Source: Nocardioides sp. Root140 (GTDB lineage: Bacteria > Actinomycetota > Actinomycetes > Propionibacteriales > Nocardioidaceae). Taken from it: DNA of 52,489 bases. The stretch's first letter is position 1; the number at the start of each line of letters is the position of its first letter. The stretch is from the NCBI RefSeq assembly GCF_001426745.1, contig NZ_LMFI01000013.1, positions 1 through 52,489 on the forward strand, in the 5' to 3' direction. Below, piece by piece: positions 46,638-52,489 of this stretch. A program made the translations under genes and the position numbers. The notes beneath the pieces are model-generated. The model saw nothing but the letters and a program-made list of their open reading frames with translations, was not told the origin of the DNA and did not search any database.

Positions 46638-47783
46638 TCAGGAAGCGCCGGCGAACTTCGCCTCGACCTCGGAGGCGCTCACGCCGAACTCCTCGAGGGA
46701 GTAGCGGTGTGACGGACGGCGATGGTCGGAGAGGCTGGCTTCATGGGATGCCGTCACGGCCGCGCGGGCCGCGTCCGTGAAGGGCATGGCGAACTGCGCA
46801 TAGATCTTCTCGACGGTGCCGACGGCATCGGAGACGAAGCCGTCGTAGTCGACGTCGATGAACTGCTCCGGGTCGTACCGCAGCCGCGCCTCGTTGAAGT
46901 TCGCGTTGCCGCGCGCCCACAGGTCGAGCTGGGTGCGCCCGATGGCGGGGCGGTCGAAGGACTTCGACATACCGTGTCCGCCCTGCTCCGAGAGGCTGAA
47001 GGTCGACGCCATCGACGTGAGCGGGTCCCGGAACGTGCGCACGAACAACGCGTCCGGATAGACCTTCATGATCTCGTCGATCGCGAAGACATGGCTGGGG
47101 CTCTTGAGCACCCATCGCCGGTCGGCGGCATGCAGCCCGATCAGCTGAAGGTTCTTCCTGTGGCGCGCGTACGTCTCGGTCCAGTCCTGGCCCGACAGCC
47201 ACGTGCTGTACGACGGAACGTAGGACACGGTCTCGAACGAGGTCGAGAGCATCGTCTGCTGCAGCAGCCGCCAGCACTCCTCGACCTCCTCCGCGCCCAT
47301 GAAGTGCACCTTCATCAGGTCGGCCTCGGCCGCCTGGCGGGCCCGGTAGAAGGCGTCCGAACGCCGGAAGTCCTCGTTCTCCGCCCATGTGTCGCGCTCG
47401 GGTCGTGGCTGCGGCCGCTCGGCGAGCCACATCTCGACCCCCTGGTGCGCCGGGTCAGCTCCGAGCAGGCGGTGCAGTGCGGTGCTGCCGGTTCGGGTCA
47501 GGCCGACGACGAAGATCGGCCGCTCGATCGGGACGTCGACATGCTCGGGGTGTCTCGCGAATCCGGCCTCGCTGGTCAGGCGCCCCGTGAGCGCTCCGGT
47601 GATCAGCTTGCGGGCGATCACCTTTCCCTGAGGGGTGAGGTCGGCCTCTCGCTCAAACGACTCGAGCAGGACCTGGAGCCCCTCGAGGTAGTCGTCCGTG
47701 CCGAAGTCGTCGTACCCGGACGCCTCGCGCGCGGCGGTCTGCAGGCCCTCGATGGAACCAATGCCGTCGTGGTCGTGGGTCAT
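46638..47783 (-). CDS. PAPS-dependent sulfotransferase
   Basis: 381 aa, Sulfotransfer_3-type. The 5'-phosphosulfate-binding loop is PIFVVGLTRTGSTALHRLL (residues about 89-107). RRWVLKSPSHVFAIDEI carries the catalytic-region His, and ALFVRTFRDPLTSMAST is the 3'-phosphate-binding strand (about 245-262). MWLAERPQP and the C-terminal HRYSLEEFG are also family-like. It is expected to move sulfate from PAPS to a small acceptor alcohol or lipid. It starts 40 bp after the cysNC stop, so donor synthesis and use are in one operon. Confidence 0.92.
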   Translation of the reverse strand: MTHDHDGIGSIEGLQTAAREASGYDDFGTDDYLEGLQVLLESFEREADLTPQGKVIARKLITGALTGRLTSEAGFARHPEHVDVPIERPIFVVGLTRTGSTALHRLLGADPAHQGVEMWLAERPQPRPERDTWAENEDFRRSDAFYRARQAAEADLMKVHFMGAEEVEECWRLLQQTMLSTSFETVSYVPSYSTWLSGQDWTETYARHRKNLQLIGLHAADRRWVLKSPSHVFAIDEIMKVYPDALFVRTFRDPLTSMASTFSLSEQGGHGMSKSFDRPAIGRTQLDLWARGNANFNEARLRYDPEQFIDVDYDGFVSDAVGTVEKIYAQFAMPFTDAARAAVTASHEASLSDHRRPSHRYSLEEFGVSASEVEAKFAGAS

Positions 47784-47823
47784 CGGTCAGTCCTTCCCTG
47801 AGTGGTGCCCTGGTGGGTCTGGG

Positions 47824-49725
47824 TCACGAGATGACGCCGCGGGCGCGGAGCAGGCCCACGATCTGGTCGCTCGCCTGCTCCGGCGAGACGGACGTGGTGT
47901 CGATCCGCAGCTCCGGCGCGAGAGGTGGCTCGTACGGCGAGTCGATGCCGGTGAAGTTGGCCAGCTCACCGCGACGCGCCTTCTTGTAGAGCCCCTTGGG
48001 GTCCCGCCCTTCGGCGACGTCGATGGGGGTGTCCACGAAGACCTCGCAGAACTGGTCGGCCCCGACCAGCTCCCTGGCCGCCTCGCGCTCGGCGCGGAAC
48101 GGCGAGATGAAGGACGCGATCACGACCAGGCCGGCGTCGGCCATCAGCCGGGCCACCTCGGTGACCCGCCGGATGTTCTCCACCCGGTCGGCCTCGGTGA
48201 ACCCGAGGTCCCGGTTCAGGCCGTGGCGGATGTTGTCGCCGTCCAGGAGATAGGTGTGCGCGCCGAGTGCGTGCAGCCGTCGCTCGAGGTGGTTGGCGAT
48301 CGTCGACTTGCCGGAGCCGGAGAGACCGGTCAGCCAGAGCACCTGCGGACGGTGTCCGTTCAGCGCCTCGCGGGCCCGCTCGTCGACGTCCACGACCTGC
48401 CAGTGAATGTTGTCCGAGCGACGCAGCGAGTGCGCGATCATGCCGGCACCCACCGTGGAGTTGGTCAGCCGGTCGATCAGGATGAACCCGCCGGTGTCGC
48501 GGTTCGCGGCGTACGGGTCGAACGGCACGGGGCGGTCGAAGCTGAGGTTGCAGACGCCGATCTCGTTGAGAGCGAGCGTGTTGGTCGCCGTCTTCTCGAG
48601 GGTGTTGACGTTGACCTTGTGCTTGGGCTTGGTGATCCGCGCCTGCACCGTCATCGTGCCGATCTGGCAGAGGTAGGGCCGCTCGGGCAGCATCTCCTCC
48701 TCGCCCATCCAGACCACGTGTGCCTCGAACTGGTCGGCGACATCGGGCAGGTCGTCGGCGATGGCGAGCACGTCGCCCCGACTGATGTCGATCTCGTCGG
48801 CCAGGGTGATCGTGACGGACTGGCCGGCGATCGCCTCCGCCAGGTCGCCGTCCATCGTGACGATCCGCGAGACCGACGACTCGCGGCCGCTGGGCAGGAC
48901 GCGCACCCGGTCACCGGGCCGCACCACGCCGCTGACGATCTGGCCGGAGAAGCCACGGAAGTCGAGGTCCGGCCGGTTCACCCACTGCACGGGCATCCGG
49001 AACGGGCTGGTGAGCAGCTCGTCGTCGATCTGCACCGACTCGAGGTGGCCGATCAGGGTCGGGCCGTCGTACCAAGGCGTGTTGGCGCTGCGCTCGGTCA
49101 GGTTGTCGCCGACGTACGCCGACATCGGGATGGCCACGACGTCGTCGAGGCCGATCTCCTTCGCGAAGCCGCTGTAGTCGGCGACGATCTGGTCGAAGAC
49201 CTCCTGCGAGTAGTCGACCAGGTCGAGCTTGTTGACCGCGAGCACCACGTGGCGAATCCCCAGCAGGGACACGAGGAACGAGTGCCGTCGGGTCTGGGTC
49301 AGCACACCCTTGCGGGCATCGACGAGGATCACCGCGAGGTCCGCGGTGGAGGCTCCGGTGACCATGTTCCGGGTGTACTGCTCATGGCCCGGGGTGTCGG
49401 CGACGACGAACTTGCGCTGCTCGGTGGAGAAGTAGCGATAGGCCACGTCGATCGTGATGCCCTGCTCGCGTTCGGCGGCCAGGCCGTCGACCAGCAACGC
49501 AAAGTCGAGGCCCTCGCCCTGGGTGCCCACCTTGCGCGAGTCGGTCTCGAGTGCCGTGAGCTGGTCCTCGAAGACCAGCTTCGATTCGTAGAGCAGCCGG
49601 CCGATGAGCGTGGACTTGCCGTCGTCGACACTGCCGCAGGTGATGAAGCGGAGCATGGTCTTGTTCGCGTGCCGCTCGAGGTACTGCTCGATGTCGTCGG
49701 CGATCAGGTCGGTCGAGTGGGTCAT
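47824..49725 (-). CDS. cysNC: Bifunctional sulfate adenylyltransferase GTPase subunit / APS kinase
   Basis: 633 aa. The CysN part (1-445) is an EF-Tu-like GTPase with ITCGSVDDGKSTLIGRLL, GITIDVAYRYF, DTPGHEQYTRNMVTGA and NKLDLVDY, followed by beta-barrel domains. The CysC part (about 455-633) is APS kinase with LWLTGLSGSGKSTIANHLE, DGDNIRHGLNRDLGF and IASFISPFRAEREAAREL. The product is PAPS. Its ATG overlaps the cysD stop by 1 nt. No PAPS reductase (cysH) is nearby, which points to sulfation rather than assimilation. Confidence 0.96.
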   Translation of the reverse strand: MTHSTDLIADDIEQYLERHANKTMLRFITCGSVDDGKSTLIGRLLYESKLVFEDQLTALETDSRKVGTQGEGLDFALLVDGLAAEREQGITIDVAYRYFSTEQRKFVVADTPGHEQYTRNMVTGASTADLAVILVDARKGVLTQTRRHSFLVSLLGIRHVVLAVNKLDLVDYSQEVFDQIVADYSGFAKEIGLDDVVAIPMSAYVGDNLTERSANTPWYDGPTLIGHLESVQIDDELLTSPFRMPVQWVNRPDLDFRGFSGQIVSGVVRPGDRVRVLPSGRESSVSRIVTMDGDLAEAIAGQSVTITLADEIDISRGDVLAIADDLPDVADQFEAHVVWMGEEEMLPERPYLCQIGTMTVQARITKPKHKVNVNTLEKTATNTLALNEIGVCNLSFDRPVPFDPYAANRDTGGFILIDRLTNSTVGAGMIAHSLRRSDNIHWQVVDVDERAREALNGHRPQVLWLTGLSGSGKSTIANHLERRLHALGAHTYLLDGDNIRHGLNRDLGFTEADRVENIRRVTEVARLMADAGLVVIASFISPFRAEREAARELVGADQFCEVFVDTPIDVAEGRDPKGLYKKARRGELANFTGIDSPYEPPLAPELRIDTTSVSPEQASDQIVGLLRARGVIS

Positions 49726-50639
49726 CAGAAGTAGCCTTCCTGCTTCTTCTTCTCCATGGACGCGGTGCTGTCGTGGTCGATCACTCGCCCCTGTCGCTCG
49801 GAGGTGGTGGTCAGCAACATTTCCTGGATGATGTCGGTCAGGGTCGTGGCGACGCTCTCGACGGCGCCGGTCAGCGGATAGCAGCCGAGGGTCCGGAAGC
49901 GCACGCTCTTCAGCTCGGGTTCCTCGCCCGGCAGCAACGGCATCCGCTCGTCGTCGACCATGATCAACGCGCCGTCACGCTCGACGACCGGCCGCTTCGC
50001 CGCGAAGTAGAGGGGCACGATCGGGATCTCCTCCTGCCGGATGTACTCCCAGACGTCGAGCTCGGTCCAGTTGGAGAGCGGGAAGACGCGCAGGCTCTCG
50101 CCGGGCGACTTGCGCACGTTGTACATCCGCCACAGCTCGGGGCGCTGCTGCTTCGGGTCCCACCGGTGCTCGGCAGAGCGGATCGAGAAGATGCGCTCCT
50201 TGGCCCGCGACTTCTCCTCGTCGCGGCGGGCACCACCGAAGGCCGCGTCGAACTTGTGGAGGTCGAGGGCCTGCTTGAGCCCTTCGGTCTTCCACATGTC
50301 GGTGTGGGTGGCAGACCCGTGGGTGAACGGGTTGATCGACTTCTCGACGCACTCGGGGTTCTGGTGGACCAGCAGGTCCAGGTCGCCCGCCGCTGCGGTC
50401 GCGTCCCGCAGCTCGTACATCTCGCGGAACTTCCACGTGGTGTCGACGTGGAGCAGCGGGAACGGGAGCCGTGACGGGTAGAACGCCTTGCGGGCCAGGT
50501 GCAGCATCACCGCACTGTCCTTGCCGACCGAGTAGAGCATCACGGGGTTCTCGCTCTCGGCGACTGCCGCCCGCATGATGTGGATGCTCTCAGCCTCCAG
50601 ACGTTCCAGGTGCGTCAGGACGGGGTGCGTGGTGCTCAT
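49725..50639 (-). CDS. cysD: Sulfate adenylyltransferase small subunit
   Basis: 304 aa PP-loop ATP pyrophosphatase. LYSVGKDSAVMLHLARKAFY carries the PP-loop, LLHVDTTWKFREMYELRD and the DAAFGGARRDEEKSRAKERI block match CysD, and FPLSNWTELDVWEYI plus RFRTLGCYPLTGAV are diagnostic. With CysN it makes APS from ATP and sulfate. The ATG at 50639 has GGGAGG about 11 nt upstream. First gene of the cassette, divergent from tetR. Confidence 0.96.
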   Translation of the reverse strand: MSTTHPVLTHLERLEAESIHIMRAAVAESENPVMLYSVGKDSAVMLHLARKAFYPSRLPFPLLHVDTTWKFREMYELRDATAAAGDLDLLVHQNPECVEKSINPFTHGSATHTDMWKTEGLKQALDLHKFDAAFGGARRDEEKSRAKERIFSIRSAEHRWDPKQQRPELWRMYNVRKSPGESLRVFPLSNWTELDVWEYIRQEEIPIVPLYFAAKRPVVERDGALIMVDDERMPLLPGEEPELKSVRFRTLGCYPLTGAVESVATTLTDIIQEMLLTTTSERQGRVIDHDSTASMEKKKQEGYF

Positions 50640-50716
50640 CGTGCCGGTACCTCCCAGGGATGGACGGCCCGCCGTCGCCCACCCACTCGGGGCGGCGTCA
50701 GCGACTGCCATGACAA

Positions 50717-50733
50717 AATGAACATTGTTCATT
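50717..50733. promoter_or_regulatory. TetR-type operator between cysD and tetR
   Basis: AATGAAC-ATT-GTTCATT, a perfect 17-bp palindrome, lies 78 bp before cysD and 29 bp before tetR. It is AT-rich compared with its surroundings. Its position fits repression of both divergent genes by the TetR protein. Confidence 0.75.
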
Positions 50734-50761
50734 CTGGGTCCGTCGTGGTTAAGGTGTCCCA

Positions 50762-51373
50762 GTGAACGGGATGAACGCCAGGTCGATCCACGGCGACGCA
50801 GAGGCCCGGCGCCGCGGCACCCTCGATGCCGCCGCAGCGCTGCTGGACGAGGGCGGGTACGCCGCACTGACGATCCGCGCGGTCGCCCAAAGGGCCGGTA
50901 CCAGCACCGGCCTGATCTACCAGTACTTCACCGACAAGCAGGACATCTTCGTCGCGCTGCTCGAGGAGAGCCAGGCCGAGTCCGCCGACTTCGTCGCCTC
51001 CCTGCCGCGCGCCGACGGCGTCGCGGCCCTGATCGAGGCACTGATCCCCGAGTCGGCCCGACAGTGGAGGCGCGTCGTCCGGATGACCGCCGCCTGGCGC
51101 GACACCACCGGCGCCACCGAACGCGACCGGAGCGAGTCCGTGAGCCGGCTGCGCGAGAGCTTCGGTCGCTACGACGACGCGCTGCGCCATGCGCTGGTCG
51201 AGGCAGCACGCATCGAGGGACGGAGCCTCACCGACGACCCGGCGATGCTCCGCTTCGTGCACTCGGGCCTGGCCGGCGTGTCCGACGCCCTCGTCAACGA
51301 CTGGGGAGACCTCGACCCGGCCGAGCTGGTCACGTTCGCCGCGCACGCGATCACCCGGGGGATCACAAGCTAG
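50762..51373 (+). CDS. TetR-family transcriptional regulator
   Basis: 203 aa. The N-terminal HTH (residues about 12-58) has RRRGTLDAAAALLDEGGYAA, LTIRAVAQRAGTSTGLIYQY and FTDKQDIFVALLEE. The rest is an alpha-helical ligand domain with no strong family assignment (LIPESARQWRRVVRMTAAWR). The GTG at 50762 with AAGG upstream is chosen; an ATG at 50771 is possible. It is divergent from cysD-cysNC-sulfotransferase-DUF1214, so it probably senses a substrate or product of that cassette. Confidence 0.92.
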   Translation: MNGMNARSIHGDAEARRRGTLDAAAALLDEGGYAALTIRAVAQRAGTSTGLIYQYFTDKQDIFVALLEESQAESADFVASLPRADGVAALIEALIPESARQWRRVVRMTAAWRDTTGATERDRSESVSRLRESFGRYDDALRHALVEAARIEGRSLTDDPAMLRFVHSGLAGVSDALVNDWGDLDPAELVTFAAHAITRGITS

Positions 51374-51427
51374 GCCTTGCCACGCACCCGGCCCGCTGCC
51401 ACTCTGAGCAGGGCGGAAGGGGCAGGA

Positions 51428-51847
51428 ATGTTCAACAGGAACCGGGTACCCAAGGAGCGCATCGACGTGCTGCGACAGGTCCCCTTCTTCGAGGGTCTGT
51501 CGACCAAGGTGCTCGCGCGGATCGACCAGCATCTCGACGACGTGAACGTCGCCGCCGGCAAGGTGCTCACCTCCCAGGGTGAGGGCGCCTACGAGACGTT
51601 CATCATCGCCGACGGGGTGGCCGAGATCGAGGTCGACGGCAAGCCCGTCCGCGACACCGAGATCGGTGAGCTGGTCGGCGAGATGGGCGTGCTCAAGCAC
51701 ACCGTGCGCGCGGCGACCGTCACCGCGAAGACGCCGATGCGGCTGTTGGTGCTGAACTCACGCGAGATGAGCGCCCTGCTCCGGGAGGACAAGCTGGTCG
51801 CCCAACGCGTGCAGGAGAACCTCACCCGCCACCAGGAAGGCCGGTAG
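51428..51847 (+). CDS. Cyclic-nucleotide-binding-domain protein, no HTH
   Basis: 139 aa single CRP-like beta-roll: LRQVPFFEGLSTKVLARIDQ, GKVLTSQGEGAYETFIIADG, VAEIEVDGKPV, IGELVGEMGVLKHTVRAATV and AKTPMRLLVL. The phosphate-binding cassette GEMGVLKHTVRAATV differs from the classical GELALIYGTPRAAT pattern, so nucleotide binding is uncertain. The C-terminal helix (REDKLVAQRVQENLTRH) does not make a DNA-binding domain. The start ATG at 51428 follows AAGGGGCAGGA. No partner domain is near. Confidence 0.85.
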   Translation: MFNRNRVPKERIDVLRQVPFFEGLSTKVLARIDQHLDDVNVAAGKVLTSQGEGAYETFIIADGVAEIEVDGKPVRDTEIGELVGEMGVLKHTVRAATVTAKTPMRLLVLNSREMSALLREDKLVAQRVQENLTRHQEGR

Positions 51848-51960
51848 CCCGGCACAGCCCCCGGAACCGGTGGTCGATCAGGGCGACGAACGGGCCCGCC
51901 CATGGAGACCGCTGCGCTCTTGACAACCGGAATCTCCTCTCCACAGATGTCGAGAATCCC

Positions 51961-51989
51961 TTGCCAGGGTTGACGAAACTCGATAGACT
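51961..51989 (+). promoter_or_regulatory. Promoter of the DUF222 gene
   Basis: TTGCCA (51961-51966), 17-bp spacer, TAGACT (51984-51989). Transcription would start about 51996, at the ATG (51997), so the message is probably leaderless. The SOS box lies over the -10 edge and the start. Confidence 0.6.
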
Positions 51990-52004
51990 CGAACACATGT
52001 TCGA
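51989..52004. promoter_or_regulatory. LexA/SOS box over the start codon of the DUF222 gene
   Basis: TCGAAC-ACAT-GTTCGA is an exact match to the mycobacterial SOS box TCGAAC-N4-GTTCGA. The start codon ATG (51997-51999) lies inside it. LexA binding would block the promoter directly. Confidence 0.8.
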
Positions 52005-52489
52005 AGCATCCGAAGTCACCCCACCCCAGGAGCCCACCACGGCCCCTGGAGTGGTGCTGGACGCCTCGACAGTGACCGCCTGGACCTCAGCCTTGCAGAG
52101 CATCTCCGAGGCGGTGAGCGACGACGACGCCCGCATCGACGTCATCGGCGCCCTCGAAACCCTCAAGTCAGCCATCGCCGCCGCCCAGGCCGAGCTCTCG
52201 GTCGACTTCGACGAGTCGATGCGTGCCAAGGCCGCCGCCTCCGGGGTCGGGAAGCGCCGCCAGGGTCGCGGCATCCCCGAGCAGCTCGCGTTGGCGCGCC
52301 GGGAGTCGCCCTACCGCGGGAAGCGTCACCTCGGCCTCGCCAAGCTCCTGCGCAAGGAGTTGCCGCACACCCGTGCCGCGTTCCGGGCCGGACAGATCAC
52401 CGAATGGGCCGCCACCCTCCTCGCCAAGGAGACCGCCTGCCTCGAGGTCGACGACCGCGCGAAGGTCGACAAGGAGATCGCCGGCGACC
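51997..52489 (+). CDS. DUF222/13E12-family protein (5' part, truncated by window end)
   Basis: The first 164 codons are present with no stop before the window end. The sequence DDDARIDVIGALETLKSAIA, AAQAELSVDFDESMRAKAAA, RGIPEQLALARRESPYRGKR and FRAGQITEWAATLLAKETACL is the DUF222 domain of the actinobacterial 13E12 repeat family, which usually ends in an HNH endonuclease domain beyond this edge. Such genes occur in many copies per genome. Several mycobacterial ones carry SOS boxes, as this does. Confidence 0.88.
   Translation, partial: MFEASEVTPPQEPTTAPGVVLDASTVTAWTSALQSISEAVSDDDARIDVIGALETLKSAIAAAQAELSVDFDESMRAKAAASGVGKRRQGRGIPEQLALARRESPYRGKRHLGLAKLLRKELPHTRAAFRAGQITEWAATLLAKETACLEVDDRAKVDKEIAGD

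Noticed and set aside
46638..47783. Possibility that cysD-cysNC serves cysteine synthesis here
   Set aside because: Not excluded, but no PAPS reductase, sulfite reductase or sulfate transporter lies nearby, while a sulfotransferase is in the same unit.

Overview
The window reads as a chromosomal segment of a high-GC actinobacterium, most likely Nocardioides or a close relative. Support comes from a very strong G/C bias at third codon positions, frequent GTG/TTG starts, apparently leaderless genes, a mycobacterial-type SOS box, mycothiol-enzyme-like (MDMPI/DinB) proteins, a GAF-ANTAR regulator and a 13E12/DUF222 gene. The genus is an inference; no rRNA gene lies inside the window. No mobile element, prophage, tRNA or CRISPR array was seen.

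Layout. 1-135: promoter and BoxA leader of an rRNA operon that runs leftward out of the window. 373-11764: a long leftward run, argC-ACT protein-argJ-argB-argD-argF-argR (successive 1-4 nt overlaps) with tandem ARG-box-like sites at argC, then a 34-bp tandem repeat where argG often sits, then argH, a 3-methyladenine DNA glycosylase, a PaiB-like protein, tyrS and an FMN-dependent 2-hydroxyacid oxidase. 11843-13720: two DinB-fold genes and a gamma-carbonic anhydrase. 13843-21237: translation block infC-rpmI-rplT-rRNA methylase-histidine kinase-pheS-pheT, with an ATC start for infC and a leader containing a terminator-like hairpin. 21281-28415: SseB-like and MFS genes, a MocR regulator, and a four-gene rightward run (membrane protein, aldolase-like PLP enzyme, P-loop kinase, aldose epimerase). 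27975-34268: hisE-hisG-PH protein, then ribD-ribE-ribBA-ribH under an FMN riboswitch, then rpe.

34362-43169 is a probable general-stress island: a SigB/F-type sigma factor, a PP2C/anti-sigma-kinase/STAS fusion, topoisomerase IB, an HAD phosphatase, a Rho-N small protein, a GAF-ANTAR regulator, a PfpI/DJ-1 protein, Dps and small membrane proteins. Eight promoter-like sites in it share the form GNNT-N15-GGNTA(C/A), close to the Streptomyces sigma-B consensus.

43175-52489: a LysR regulator divergent from a ferredoxin-NADP reductase, sharing a perfect palindrome; then a putative sulfation cassette (cysD-cysNC, a PAPS sulfotransferase and a DUF1214 protein) divergent from a TetR gene across a perfect 17-bp palindrome; then a cyclic-nucleotide-binding-domain protein and a truncated DUF222 gene whose start codon lies inside a perfect SOS box. 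The best candidates for undescribed biology are the sulfation cassette, the CASTOR-like ACT protein in the arginine operon, and the promoter-defined stress regulon.
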